A stretch of 64,000 bases of DNA, taken from assembly GCA_003339415.1 (NCBI GenBank), contig PDHQ01000029.1, positions 1-64,000 of the forward strand, written 5' to 3'. The notes beneath the pieces are model-generated. The model was not told the DNA's origin, ran no database searches, and saw only the letters and a program-made list of their open reading frames with translations. The position numbers were made by a program, and so were the translations under genes. The stretch is from Ophiocordyceps camponoti-saundersi (nom. inval.). Its lineage: Eukaryota > Ascomycota > Sordariomycetes > Hypocreales > Ophiocordycipitaceae. This document shows positions 1 to 11,093 of the stretch, piece by piece (the first letter of the stretch is position 1; every line of letters starts with the position of its first letter).

Positions 1-69
1 GGCACTTACCCCGAAGGCGACGAAGAAGAAGACGGCGACGACGACGACGATAGTGATAACGATAACGAC

Positions 70-235
70 GATAACGACGCAGAGAGAGAGAGAGACAGAA
101 AGTCAGAGAGAGAGAGAGAGAGAGAGTAAGAGAGAGAGGGAGAGGGCGAGAGAGATAGAGAGAGGAGGCCCGAGGAGAAAAAGAAAAGAAAAGAAGAGAG
201 AAAGGAAGAGAAGGGAAATTTTCCTTTTATATGCC
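70..235. repeat. Purine-rich (GA)n low-complexity tract
   Basis: Almost unbroken run of A and G on the + strand, mainly GA dinucleotides and GAGA blocks with a few C and T. Open frames on both strands here only reflect the simple composition (Arg/Glu/Lys one way, Leu/Ser the other) and I do not regard them as genes. It lies just outside the LINE. Confidence 0.85.
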
Positions 236-410
236 CTAGGAAAAATAGTTTTTCCAGGTAGGGAGACCCGGGTACAAAGGTATAAGGCAGTTACGTTAGC
301 TCTCGGCACCCCACCTTATAACACCATACCTACGCGAATCAACATAACTTAAGGCCTTACGCCCGGGCAAGATTGCATTTCTAGAGACCCTACGCACTAG
401 GTAATTTAAC

Positions 411-463
411 TCTCTAGAGACCCGGCGCAGTAAGTCCTGCAAGTCTCTAGAGACCCGGCGCAG
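411..463. repeat. Two exact 20-bp direct repeats with a weaker third copy upstream
   Basis: A 20-bp unit containing CTCTAGAGACCC occurs at 411-430 and again at 444-463, 33 bp apart start to start. A shorter related copy (TCTAGAGACCC followed by TACGCA) lies at about 380-395. It precedes the RIP-saturated tract, so it may be part of the element's 5' region or of the flank. Confidence 0.7.
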
Positions 464-1139
464 CGAATTCCGGAACCCGGCGCCCGCAAGCGGGCGAGAA
501 AGAGCGAAAAAGAGAAAGTGCTAGTATTTATTTATTATTTAGTTAGTTCTGCTTACGTAGGCACCCTACGTGCCACGTATAAATACCCCTACTATTACTA
601 GATAGTATAGGTACAGACGATTCAGAACCTACTTCTATTTTCTATAATTTCTATACGTATAGAGAGCCCAACTAACAATTACGTTTAGCTTACTAGCCTC
701 GCCCTCCTAGCTATAGAAAAAAGCTAGGATAAACGAAGTTACGGCTACCGCTACCGCTACCGTAACTAAGGTAAAGGTATAGCCGGCGAGGCTAGACCTT
801 AGGGTCTTCCTCCGCTTCGACTCCTCTACTATATAACGCTAGACCCCCCCCTTCGTAATCCGTAAGGCTATAGCGGACGCTATTAGCCGACCGGTCTTAG
901 ACTTCCCCTCTATAAGCGCTACTAAGATAGGGTTCTCGGTTACCGCTACTAACCTTAACGCCTAAAAGCTCGCTATTACGAATACGGCGAAGATCTATAC
1001 CGCTACTAGCTATAATAAGGTAGATACCCCTAAGAAGTAAGCTACCTACGCCGTCCTTAACGTCCCGATAAACCTTTATAGCCTCGCGGATAAGACCCCT
1101 ATCTTAATAGCCGAGCTTATTAGCGGCGAGGCTAAAGTA

Positions 1140-1980
1140 TAAATAAAAGTTAAGCCTATAAGCTACTGTTTATCGAATAACTAGGACCCCTAGGATAAGC
1201 CCTTAGCGGCTACTTAGATTATCTCCTTTCCTTTTATAGTTAAGCCCTTCCGACTTTTCGATACGAGTAGCTTAGCTTATATAATTAATAAAACCTCCCC
1301 GCCTACCTAGTATATTAAATATTTTAACTAGTACGGGGCTAGACCTTATATCCGACTAGCTTACTATAAGAATTACGAAAAGAAAGAATATAGCGAGTGC
1401 GATAAGCTAGCGTAGTGCGCTAACTACCTTAAGGCTTATATCTCCACGTATAAGAAATGCCTAGCGAGGCCCGTTCGGAAGAATAGGGTCCTTAGCCGCC
1501 CTACCTAGGCCTAGCGGAAGTAGATCCGTAAAACGGGCCTTACCGCTTTCCTTACCCTCTAAGGCCCGGCGACGGACCTATTAGATAACGGCGCACCCCT
1601 TAGCTAATAGGCCTAGTAATAGGCCTAGTAAGCTTACGACCTTACCTCGCCGCCTATAAGGACTTATATCGATATTATAGAGATTACTATAAACGAAGAG
1701 GTCTCCGAACCTAACCGTAGCGAGCTTACCTCTAGCTTAGGCTTTAAGGATAACTCGGCTAGCTTAATAGGCTCCCTTTCTCCCTCCCCCGCCCCGCTTA
1801 CGGCTAAGAGGTTCCCTAAAACCCTAATACCGCTACTCCTAATGCCCGGCTTCGCCGGCACCGGCCCGGACGCCGACTTAATAGAAGTTAAGATAGCGGA
1901 CGAGGCCGCTAAAAAAGACGCCGCTACGACCCCCTTACCTAAAAGTAAGAAAAGCCGCACTACCTACCGTGCCGCCTATT
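1140..1980 (+). pseudogene. LINE ORF1 (gag-like) remnant with zinc-knuckle
   Basis: Conceptual translation across stops gives a Cys/His-rich segment near 1400-1460 that reads like Cys-X2-Cys-X4-His-X4-Cys, with one Cys and the His replaced by Tyr, as C-to-T change on either strand would produce. It is followed by a Pro/Glu/Asp-rich stretch to about 1960. Known: ORF1 of Tad1/Jockey-type LINEs encodes an RNA-binding gag-like protein ending in CCHC knuckles. It is not translatable now because many codons are TAG/TAA. Assignment rests on position ahead of the endonuclease and on the knuckle, so it is moderately sure. Confidence 0.6.
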
Positions 1981-2039
1981 CTTAATAACTTAGGTATACT
2001 ATTAACGAATAGGTAATAAGGACTACTTAAAAGTATTTT

Positions 2040-5000
2040 AGGCTAATATAGCTAAAGATAGCGCTATATACGATACCGCCCTATAATTTACTTTTACTAA
2101 CGCTACGAATATAATTCTTCTATAAGAGCCCTTCTATAATAATAACCTACCCCCCCGATACTAAACTAAGTCCTATATTAAGTTTAACTACTTTACCCTT
2201 ATAGCGTTATAGACTAATAAGGCTAAGAAGCCCCGGGTCCTAATATACGTTCGCTAAGGAAAGGGATATTAAGCCTACTCGTAGCTTAAGCCTACTACCC
2301 GCGAGAGCAGCTATAGGGACCTAATCTAAGTCCGAGTTAGTAAAACTACTTTCCTTAACGCTTATATCTAACTACGTATCCGTTAATTATAAACCTTATA
2401 AATCCTTCTTAACTAGCAGCTATATAAATATACCGTAATTACTAAGGACTTTAACCTTAAGTATTATATATAGTAACTATACCTCCCTCGGGGAGAATAA
2501 GACGCTAGCGCTACGGCCTTAGCTAATTACGTTTACTAATATAAGCTCGCTATCTTAAATAAGCTAGGCTAGCTTACCTATAACTGCGGGAACGTCCTAA
2601 ACCTTATCCTTATTAACGTCCCCCTTACCTTTAGCGTGGTCGCTTACTACCTCTATATAGGCTCTAACTACGAAACTATTATTATAATATTAAAAGGCTT
2701 TCCCTCTAATAACCCCCCTCCCTTACGATATATCTTTCGGGACTTGCCCGAAAATATCGCTAACTTTGCCTTATAAGTAAAGGTAAGTATACTTACCCTC
2801 CCCTCTATTACGGCTACGATAGGCGACCTTAATAAGTTAGCGGAAGCCCTTATCTCGCTCCTTAGACGAGTAATAGAGTCCGCTTATAGGCCGGCTAAGC
2901 CGGACTCTAAGCGGACTACGTAATAGACGCTTAAGTATATAAAGAAGGCGATAGCTATACGATAAGCCCGCCGCTAAGGCCCCCGAACTACCTACGCCCT
3001 CGACGCCCGGAGAGCCCTAAAAGAGGAGGTTCGTAAAGCGAAGAGGGAGTACTATAAGGATATTATTATTAAGGCCTTATCGGATAAGGATATCTACTAA
3101 GTATTCGGCTAGTACGAGAAGCGCCTATAGTTTGCCCCGCCCCTTTTATAAGTTAATAGCGCGCTTATTATCGAGCTTACTAAGAAGGCTATAACCCTCC
3201 GGAGGTGCCTTTTAAAAAAGTTCTCGTAAAACGATAACTATTACCGGGTTAATAATACCTACCTTATATAAGTAATCCCCTAAGATAATAACCTTACGCG
3301 AGCTAAGATTACGAGAGCGGTTTATAGCTTAGGTAATATAACCCTTAGCGTTAATAGTATTACTATTAGGATACTAAAGGCCGCGTAAACCTATATTACG
3401 ACGGCTATTACCGCGCTATACTAAGGCTGCCTAACCTTAGGCTACCACCCCCTACCTTTTAAGAAAGCTTAGGTCGCCCTTCTCCCTAAGCTTAGGCGGG
3501 ATATTAGTACGATTAAAAGCTAGCGCCCTATCGCCCTACTATCTTACCTTAGTAAGGGGCTTAAATGTCTCCTCGCTCGCCGTATCGCCTAGAAATATAT
3601 TTAATATAGCGTAGTCTCCCCGTAGCACGTAGGTGCCTTACCTATAAGGTCGTTTACCGATATTATCGGCTATCTCGTCTACGATATTAAAAACGCCCTC
3701 GATTAGGGTAAAGTAGCTACCCTTATTATAGCTAATATATAAGGTACCTTTAATACGGTCCTCCGGGTCCGCCTCCTCTCGTAGATACGCTTATAAGGCT
3801 AGCTTAATAACTTACTCCGCTAAGTAGACTCCTTTATAATAGGGAGGCTTGCTAGCGTCCGCCTAAGTAAGATAGTTACCCCGATAAACCCGCTCTTCTA
3901 TAGCTTACCGCAAAGCTCCCCTATCTCCCCCGTGCTATATATACTCTATACCGCCCCGATCTACTAACTAAATAAGCTAAGTAGCCGCTTCGCGTACGCG
4001 GACGACTATAGTATATTTGCGGTTAGTAAGGACCTAAAAGAGACTAGCCGCGAAGCTTAACGCCTACTTAATACTACTATTTACTAGAGATAGTATAATA
4101 GCACTAACTTTAACCTAGCTAAGACCGAGGTTATATACTTTACTAAGCGATAATAACCGATACTACCTAGCCTCTACTATAGCGGGCGCTAGATTACCTT
4201 ACCGGAAGCTATACGCTAGCTAGGCCTCTAGCTCGATAAACGCCTTAACTAGAAGTACTATATCTAAAAAAAAGCTGCTAAAGCTAGGAAGGTAGCTACG
4301 CACGTTAAGGGACTTAGTTAAGTTTAGCGCGGGACCCCCCTTACTATTACCCGGAAGGCTATTAGGGCCATTATCGAAACTAAAGCGCTCTTCGGGGCGG
4401 AGGTCTAGTAGCCAGGGGCTACGAGACCTACTAAAAAAAATAAGATAAGAGAGGTCTCTATAAGCCTCCGCGACTAGACTACTAAATTATAGGTAATACT
4501 TAACCTCGCTATTAGAGGCTGCCTGCCGGTCTAGAAGACGATAAACGTTCTAACCCTCCTCTAAGAGGCTAGTATTCCCCTAGTAAAGGTCGCCCTTAAT
4601 AGGATACGGCTTAGGTATACGATACGCGTCCGTAACCTCGACCCCTCGCACCTACTAGCTACTAGGGCCTATTATAACCGACGCACGCTCCGAGGACTGC
4701 CGCGCTAGCTGATAATGCTATAAAGAACCCTCTCTCTCTACCTAGCCTTCCCCCGCCCTCTTCTAATACCTCCTTATTATAGTAGCTTAGATAGAGGCCC
4801 CTACCCCTCGAAGGATAACGCCGTCTAAGACTTCCTCGACTAGTTAGAGTGGCTTCCGCTAACCGACCTCCTTATCTTTACTAATAAGTTTTAATACGAC
4901 CCCTCGCCCCCCTAATAACCCGAGGCGGTCGCAGGCTTTAGCTTCTCCGTAAAGAGGGATAATACTATACTCGCCTAAGGCTACGGATAGCTACTACATA

Positions 5001-5880
5001 TAGAAGTATACGATATAGAGGTTTAGGGAGCGTTAGAAGGCCTACTAGCGGCTATTAAAGTCGTAGAGGCCGACGCCGCTTCCCCCCCCCTATCGTTATA
5101 TATCTGCTTCGATAACTAAGTAGTCGTTACCTAACTTAACGGTATACTTATAAGCTTTTCCTAGCGAGAGTAGATCTATTTCCTTTAGGCCGCCTCTGCT
5201 TACGTAGGTAAGGTCTTTATTAGATAGATCCCCGGATATAAGGATATCCTAAGTAACGAGACGGCCGATCGCCTCGCTAATAAAGGGGCGTTATATAGCC
5301 CCCTAAGATATAATAACCCCTCCCTAGCTTAAGTTAGCCGGGATCTCCGATTACGTAAAGCTATAGCTTTCGCCTACTAGTAGTAAAAGCACTAGCCTAA
5401 TTACTATAGGGAATATAGACTACCCGCTATAACTAAGCTTATAGTAGAGATTAAGTTACTATTTTACCCCTAGCTATATAAGCTACTCGCCGCGCGCTCC
5501 GGCTACGGGGACTTTACTAGGTACTACGAACGCTTCTACTATAATAACGCCTAGCTCCTCTATTCTTACGGTAAAAGGAAATCCCTAACTTACTTACTTT
5601 TCTATAAGAAAGTTAAACTCCCCCCCTAGTAAGGGCGGTCGTGGCTAGATATTATAGATATCCTAGGCTAACGCTAAAAGGTATTCGCTATAAGAGTAGC
5701 TAAGTCCCGTTTCTTCGAGGATATCTATCTTAAGTAACTTTCTTAGCGCCTTACCCTAGCAGCTAATAAAAGCTTTCTAGTAACCGTTAAGCTACTATAG
5801 CTTATAGCCGAGCTCCTACCCCCGCGGTAACGGAGAAGGAAGCGACGGCGTAACGCTAGCCCGGGCCCTAACTTATTAGA
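2040..5880 (+). pseudogene. LINE ORF2 remnant: endonuclease, reverse transcriptase, RNase H
   Basis: The endonuclease part shows a QEP-like motif (2116-2130, Q now a stop) and a GSNYET segment at 2661-2678, where GSDHET is usual in APE-type nucleases. The reverse transcriptase begins near 3462 with a segment ending RPIALLSYLSKGL (3516-3556), then a QxSPxSPVLY block near 3905-3945 and FAYADD at 3989-4006. The RNase H part ends with a WIPGYKD...NETADRLANKGA block at 5220-5292. Apart from point changes to stops, the frame seems largely free of indels, which suggests inactivation by RIP soon after insertion rather than slow decay. Confidence 0.8.
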
Positions 5881-6197
5881 ATTTAGATATAGTATAAGTA
5901 TTAATTCCGGCAGTTCCGGATTAAGCTCTAGCGGGTCTTAAACCTACTAATCTCTTAACCTCTTACCCGGCCTAGCGCCGGCGGACCTTATAAGTAATAA
6001 GCCCTTATACCCCCCTACCCCTAATACGTTTAATATAATATCGGAGGGCTCGAATACCTAGTATAGCTAATAATACCCGCCTACTTATATATATAGTTAC
6101 GTAACTAGCACGTGAGGCGTTATGCGGCGCCTTATGCCCCTAGGGAGGCGAAGGTCTTAGGGGCTCCGCCCCTAGGCTCTTCTGTGGCGTAAAATAT

Positions 6198-6216
6198 ACA
6201 CACACACACACACACA
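6198..6216. repeat. (AC)n microsatellite
   Basis: Nine to ten AC dinucleotides right after the RIP-saturated element and about 180 bp before the next gene. It may mark the 3' junction of the LINE, but no poly-A tail or target-site duplication is obvious. Confidence 0.8.
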
Positions 6217-6395
6217 TCAACACTCCGTTCTTGGCCCGCCTAATAATGGCTCGTCCGCACCGTGTCAATAAACATGCCTGATTCATGTGGCCGCACCGCC
6301 GCCCACGTCATCGTGGCTGACTGCGCCTCGTCTCCGAACCAACCCCATCTTTCTCTTCCTGTCCCTCAGACAACTTCTTTAAGCCTCGTCCAACC

Positions 6396-7925
6396 ATGAT
6401 GGCCTCCCAACACATTGAACTCGATTCCCTCGACGATCCCCCAAGCGACTCCGACGTCGCCCCAGACTCTCCTCTCGCCCCTGATTCACCCCTCGCCATT
6501 CGCCCCAAATGGATGTCACCGTCTTCCTCGCCTCGCCGGCTTCTCACCCGTCGACGCCTCCTCTACGCCTTCATCGCCATATGCGCCATCTACATCGTTA
6601 GCTGCCTTCTCCGTTCCACTCCGCCCTTCGCCCAACCACTTCCACCATACTCGGGCCAATATGACGTCGGCTCCGTCGACATCGAGGCGCCGCTCTCCGA
6701 CTCCCCACGTCGCATCGCCGACGTCTTTGTTCTCGACTCGGTCCTCTTCACCCTCTACCACCCCATCGCCTCACCCTCCGCTTCTACCCGTCTCCGTCCC
6801 TGGCTCGAACGTCCCGTCGGCCCGACCGCCCGTGGCTATGCCCGCCTCATCGGCCTCGACTGCGCCCCCGTGCGCTGGCTCTTCGGCCTGGTCCTTAGCA
6901 CCCTCGCCGGCCCCGTGCGTATTCCCGCCTCAGTAGACGCCCCGCTTCTGCCCACCGACTCTCGTCTGCCCGTCGTCATCTTCTCTCATGGCATGGCCTC
7001 CTCCCGCTCCGACTACAGCGCCTACGTGGGCGAGCTCGCCAGCCGCGGCTTCGTCGTCGCCGCAGTAGAGCACCGCGATGGCAGTTGTCCCGGCTCCGTC
7101 GTCGCCCCCAACCGCCCCGTCCTCTCCCTACGCGGACCGCGCGATCTCGAAACCAATCTTTCCCGCCCAGCTTTCAAGCGCGCCCAGATGGCCGTCCGTA
7201 CTGCTGAGATGCTTGAGACGGTGCGCGTCTTGCGTGATCTCGATTCTGGTCGTGGTCCGGACGTCTTCGCTACCAATCTCCGCCGAGAAGGCGCCCACCT
7301 CTCCGCCTTTCACAGTCGTCTCGCTCTCGATCACGGTCTCGCTCTCGCAGGCCATTCCATGGGCGCAACGGCCGTTCTCGGTGCCGCCCGAGCCTTCCCT
7401 CACCCTGTGCCCGTCATCGCCCTTGACCCGGGAAAAGAGAGCGGCCCGCTGCCACCCGACGACCTCCCTGCCTCCCCCTTACTCGTTATTCATTCCACTG
7501 CATGGTCTCGCCCTTCGAACAGTCTCTTCTACGGCCAGCCTCATTTTGATGCCGTCCGTGACCTCGTCCGCGCCCGATCATCTGCAGCCTGGTTTCTCAC
7601 CAGCTTAGACACTGCTCACCCCTCCGTCTCCGATGCGCCCATCCTCGAACCCCTGCTCTTGCGCTTTGCGACGGGTTTCCGCCTCCGCGATCCCCTCGCC
7701 TCTGTGCGCCGGCACGCCAACCTCTCCGCAGACTTCCTCTATTTCGCCGTCAACCACTCCGCCGACTTGTCCACAAGTCTCCTCGCCGAGCCTGTCACTC
7801 ACCCTTCCTTTGGCCACTGGCTGAGCTCTGGCCGCCGCCGCTCCTTTTCGGTGGAATGGGCTGCTCAGTGGGAGATTCACGTTAGCCCATCCGTGGGAAA
7901 GACGGACGTCGTTGTCGAGCCGTGA
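6396..7925 (+). CDS. Membrane-anchored PAF acetylhydrolase-like phospholipase
   Basis: Single-exon gene of 509 aa. After an acidic, Pro-rich N-terminus (1-46) and a basic patch there is one hydrophobic segment at about 55-72, so it is probably a type II membrane protein with the enzyme outside the cytosol. The rest is an alpha/beta hydrolase of the PAF-acetylhydrolase isoform II family (platelet-activating factor and oxidised-phospholipid esterases). Visible features are an oxyanion-side motif FSHGMASSRSDY near 196-208, the nucleophile elbow GHSMG with Ser321, Asp344 in ALDPGKE and His408 in TAHPSVSD, a plausible Ser-Asp-His triad. The start is the first of two adjacent ATGs with a good context (CCAACC). 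It converges with the next gene, with only 185 bp between the stops. True substrate is unknown, but the family call is firm. Confidence 0.85.
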   Translation: MMASQHIELDSLDDPPSDSDVAPDSPLAPDSPLAIRPKWMSPSSSPRRLLTRRRLLYAFIAICAIYIVSCLLRSTPPFAQPLPPYSGQYDVGSVDIEAPLSDSPRRIADVFVLDSVLFTLYHPIASPSASTRLRPWLERPVGPTARGYARLIGLDCAPVRWLFGLVLSTLAGPVRIPASVDAPLLPTDSRLPVVIFSHGMASSRSDYSAYVGELASRGFVVAAVEHRDGSCPGSVVAPNRPVLSLRGPRDLETNLSRPAFKRAQMAVRTAEMLETVRVLRDLDSGRGPDVFATNLRREGAHLSAFHSRLALDHGLALAGHSMGATAVLGAARAFPHPVPVIALDPGKESGPLPPDDLPASPLLVIHSTAWSRPSNSLFYGQPHFDAVRDLVRARSSAAWFLTSLDTAHPSVSDAPILEPLLLRFATGFRLRDPLASVRRHANLSADFLYFAVNHSADLSTSLLAEPVTHPSFGHWLSSGRRRSFSVEWAAQWEIHVSPSVGKTDVVVEP

Positions 7926-8110
7926 ACGTACATGCATGCACCTCTACGCGTTGCTTCATCATCACAATCTCCGTCCACGACCCCAAATCAACTAAGTATA
8001 CGTGTCTCTTTTCATCGTCCTAACGTGTCTATTCCCATCTGCTGCAAAGGATACACCTTTACCCGCCTCTTCACTCTCAAGCTATACCGTCAAACCACGT
8101 CCCATGCCTT

Positions 8111-10585
8111 CTATAGAAATGCAGTCGACATATTCTCACTCTCCGTCTCCGTCCTGCTGCTCTCAATCCGCCTTCGGCGGCTGCTCAAAAATAGGTCCAC
8201 CATCCGACGGCTCCCCAGTACTTGAGCCTCCCATTCCGGGCCGCAAGTTTTTCCCTCGGTTTCGGTCGTCGGACGCTTAGTGACTTGAAGTTCCGGCTTA
8301 TCTTTCGTCGGCGATGTCGAATGTACAAACTCTTGAAGCCCTGGCTTCTTCTGCTTCCTCAAAGGCGAACCCATGTCGGGCTTGCCAAACTGCCTCTCCA
8401 CTGCCGCCGTTAGGCCAGGGCTCGACTGAATCGAGTGGGTGGCTGCCATCCGCTGCCGCCTTTGAGCCCGCTGCCTGAGGACCGTATGCTCATCCTTTGT
8501 CGGGGTGTCGATATCTAAGCCGGCCTTGGAGGAACGCGTCCCAGTATGGCACGAGGCGCGGAGGCTATCCCGCCACGGATTTGGGAACGACTCATTCGAT
8601 ACAGCGTCATACGATCGTTCCTCCACAGCCGGGGGCGAGTTTTCGTCGACGGAGGCGGTCATGCGATACGCTGTCGTCATCGCCTCAGTCGGCTGCTTCG
8701 CCGGTCTCGCGTTGGCCCACGCCCCCGAATCGACGACTCTCGGTTTAAGCACATCGCCCGGCGACTCAATCTCTGCCCCTTCCCGCACATGCCCAAATGC
8801 CGGCGGCTTGTACGACATGTCCCCGTGACTGTCGGCACTCATTGTCGTTGAGGGCGTTTCCAGCTTCGACACGTTGGCGCTGAGCCACATCTTCCATTCA
8901 ACTGAGCTCGTCGAGGAGACATTTCGGTCGTGCGCTGGGAGGAAGCTCCGGGGCGTCTGGTCCTGGGATATCTCTTCATGGTTGTTTTGAGCGTATGAGC
9001 CATAGTCGGTAGTCCGGGGTTCCATCTCACAGGAATAGACGCTTTCTCCGTCGCTTTGTCCGGCGTTCTTTTCCGAGCTGGTCCTGCTCGGGCAACGCGT
9101 GGGGAGACTGAATGCCGAAAGCAAGCTGAGGCACCTATTATCGTCCTCACAGTGTTTTCCGGCTTCCTCTGCGGCTTTCATATTCTCTCGCAGAGTGCGA
9201 CGGAAAGAGCTCGTGCGGAAGACATAGCTTCTCTCATCTTCGAGGAACGCGGACGATCCATCCGGACTTCTTTCCGCCCTGGGCCTTTTTTCTGGCGACA
9301 GGCCTTTACCATCCCCGGCCGTTGGCTTGGGATACGGCTGATACGATGCCGAGCGAGTAGGGAAGGGTCCTCCATCAACCCGAGTGGTCGAATCTGCGTC
9401 TACCTCTTGCTGCTCATCGCGGAAGACGTCGCCGTTCGGTTGCACGCAGCGGATGGTAGGTGGCGACCGCTTCCGGGAATTAGAGTGCTCAGCAGAGATG
9501 CCTCGCGGCGGCACCAAGTCGTCGACCAGCTGCTCTTGTTGGTGCCTTTGCGTCTCGTCGAGCCTTTTGAGCAGAGCAGAATAAATGCGCTGGCTGTCAA
9601 TGGCACAGCCGGGGGGCAATCCAAATCCCCGAGAGCTCAGACCAAGGGGCGTCTTGGAGCGAGTTGAAGAGATATGCATGCCGTTCTCCTTGATGACAGA
9701 AAGACGCTGGCGCTCCCATTCGGTGTCCGAGGTCGGACTGACCACGGTGTCGATGGTCGAGTTTGTCCAGCTGGTAACACGAGACTTATCATCAATGTGG
9801 AGGCTGTCAAAGCTTCCCTGACGAGACCGCAGCTGTTGACTCGACGGAACTGCGTGTAATGCGGGCAAATAGGACGGCACTCGAGATACGCACGCATCCT
9901 CGGGCTCTGAATTATCCTCCTTCAGGCGGTAGCTGCCCCCATCGTCAGAGCTGACTGGGTCAGGCAAGCATAAGGAGCCTCCAATGTCGTCGTCAGCGCT
10001 CTTTGGGCGGCTGAAGAAGACCCTGAACTTGCTTTTGAGTGAGTGGGAGACCCTACGAGCCGTAACACGCAGCGTGGATCGCCTCGAAGTGGGCGTCGAC
10101 ATCCCCGAGGGGGCCGATGAAGGCGTGCCGCTGCCATTGCTGCTGTTCCGCAAGGACCTCGGAAAACTGACGGAGCTCCCGCACTGCCGACGCGGTGATT
10201 TCAAGCGGATGGATGGCTGCGGCTTGAGGCGTCGGTGAGCCACCGAGTTTGCATTACGGCTCGGTGAGTCTGTCAACTGCCCGCCGTGGCCTCGAAGGAC
10301 GGTCATGGAAGCGGTTGTTCGAAGCATCGGCTTTCCCTCCTCGTTCTCCTTGTTCTCGGAGGAAAGCCAGCCTTTCAGCCTCTCGCCCGATGTGAGCATC
10401 GACTTTGACTTGCGTAGCCTCCCGAGTGTCGATGAGCCATCGGGTTGCTGGACAGGCGGGTGAGTGGCCCTTGTGGCAAGGGGCCGTCTGGGTCTGGCGT
10501 TGGGTCCGGCGAAGCGAACGCTCTGTTTCCGCGTCATGGTCGTCGAAGGAGGCGAAGGACTTGGGCGGCCGAACGACGGCGACAT
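8111..10585 (-). CDS. Large disordered hypothetical protein
   Basis: Open frame of 824 codons without an intron. Translation may really begin at the second Met, residue 17 (10535-10537), where a motif MTRKQSVRFAGP starts. It looks like a conserved N-terminal signature of uncharacterised fungal proteins, but I cannot verify that here. The protein is Ser/Arg/Pro/Glu-rich with no membrane segment, no signal peptide and no globular domain that I recognise. It contains many RxxS/T sites, a basic Ser-Thr stretch at about 145-200 and a basic C-terminus (SSRRRRIESS). This composition suggests a phosphorylated scaffold or nuclear/cytoskeletal factor, which is inference only. Codon use is GC-rich like its neighbours, and the long uninterrupted frame supports a real gene. 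Confidence 0.75.
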   Translation of the reverse strand: MSPSFGRPSPSPPSTTMTRKQSVRFAGPNARPRRPLATRATHPPVQQPDGSSTLGRLRKSKSMLTSGERLKGWLSSENKENEEGKPMLRTTASMTVLRGHGGQLTDSPSRNANSVAHRRLKPQPSIRLKSPRRQCGSSVSFPRSLRNSSNGSGTPSSAPSGMSTPTSRRSTLRVTARRVSHSLKSKFRVFFSRPKSADDDIGGSLCLPDPVSSDDGGSYRLKEDNSEPEDACVSRVPSYLPALHAVPSSQQLRSRQGSFDSLHIDDKSRVTSWTNSTIDTVVSPTSDTEWERQRLSVIKENGMHISSTRSKTPLGLSSRGFGLPPGCAIDSQRIYSALLKRLDETQRHQQEQLVDDLVPPRGISAEHSNSRKRSPPTIRCVQPNGDVFRDEQQEVDADSTTRVDGGPFPTRSASYQPYPKPTAGDGKGLSPEKRPRAERSPDGSSAFLEDERSYVFRTSSFRRTLRENMKAAEEAGKHCEDDNRCLSLLSAFSLPTRCPSRTSSEKNAGQSDGESVYSCEMEPRTTDYGSYAQNNHEEISQDQTPRSFLPAHDRNVSSTSSVEWKMWLSANVSKLETPSTTMSADSHGDMSYKPPAFGHVREGAEIESPGDVLKPRVVDSGAWANARPAKQPTEAMTTAYRMTASVDENSPPAVEERSYDAVSNESFPNPWRDSLRASCHTGTRSSKAGLDIDTPTKDEHTVLRQRAQRRQRMAATHSIQSSPGLTAAVERQFGKPDMGSPLRKQKKPGLQEFVHSTSPTKDKPELQVTKRPTTETEGKTCGPEWEAQVLGSRRMVDLFLSSRRRRIESSRTETESENMSTAFL

Positions 10586-11093
10586 GCCGCGGGCGTTGGC
10601 TCGCTAGTACGACAGCGTAGCGGCGATGTGGGCGTCTCTCTCGGCGATAGATGGATCGATACTGACGAGCGTCTTGATGGACGATGCGGATTTGCTGCGG
10701 CCTAAGGGACGCCCCTGAGAACTGCGAGAGTCGGCGCGGCGGAGCATCGCCAACCCTTTATATAGGTAGGTAAGTGTAACTAGTGCTTGGTTAGAGTTGC
10801 AGGTAATTCAAAAGCTACACGCACGGCTGGAGCTTGAAGCTGGATGATGACTCGAAGATTTCTTGGTTTCCCTTTGCCTCTATTCTATTGGGGCGAGAGC
10901 AGATCGGGAGGCGCCCCTGAGTTGGACGGAGGGGGAATAGTGACGCACATAATGATAGGAGGCACGACCGGCCTTTCGCCAAACAGCCGAGTCGCGAAGG
11001 GGATGGAGGTAAGGCTTACGTTAAAAGAGGCTGCTTCTTGCCTCGCCAGCGGATGGGGATAGATCACGATGGCATCACATGCCCGTCGACATG
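10586..11093. other. Intergenic: upstream region of the 8.1-10.6 kb gene
   Basis: No convincing gene. It contains a short TAGGTAGGTAAG run near 10765 and presumably the promoter of the minus-strand gene ending at 10585. Confidence 0.5.

Larger units (their letters stand above)
680..6105 (+). mobile_element. RIP-mutated full-length Tad1-like LINE (non-LTR retrotransposon)
   Basis: Seen: across about 5.4 kb CpA and TpG dinucleotides are nearly absent and TpA is hugely over-represented, while CpG, CpC and CpT persist. This is the RIP signature taken almost to completion. Translated on the + strand, the tract still shows, in order, a gag-like part with a zinc-knuckle remnant (about 1400-1460), an endonuclease-like part (about 2040-2710), a reverse transcriptase (about 3460-4300) with FAYADD at 3989-4006, and an RNase H-like part (about 4960-5300). 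Most in-frame stops I checked are TAG/TAA where Trp or Gln is expected (TGG to TAG, CAG to TAG). Known: this domain order is typical of fungal Tad1-clade LINEs. Inferred: a dead copy inactivated by C-to-T change on both strands. The exact ends are uncertain. CpA reappears upstream of about 680 and downstream of about 6105. Confidence 0.88.

Noticed and set aside
680..6105. Alternative genetic code, because many TAG/TAA codons replace Trp or Gln in an otherwise long frame
   Set aside because: The changes fit C-to-T at CpA on either strand (RIP), and neighbouring cellular genes use TAG/TAA as true stops.
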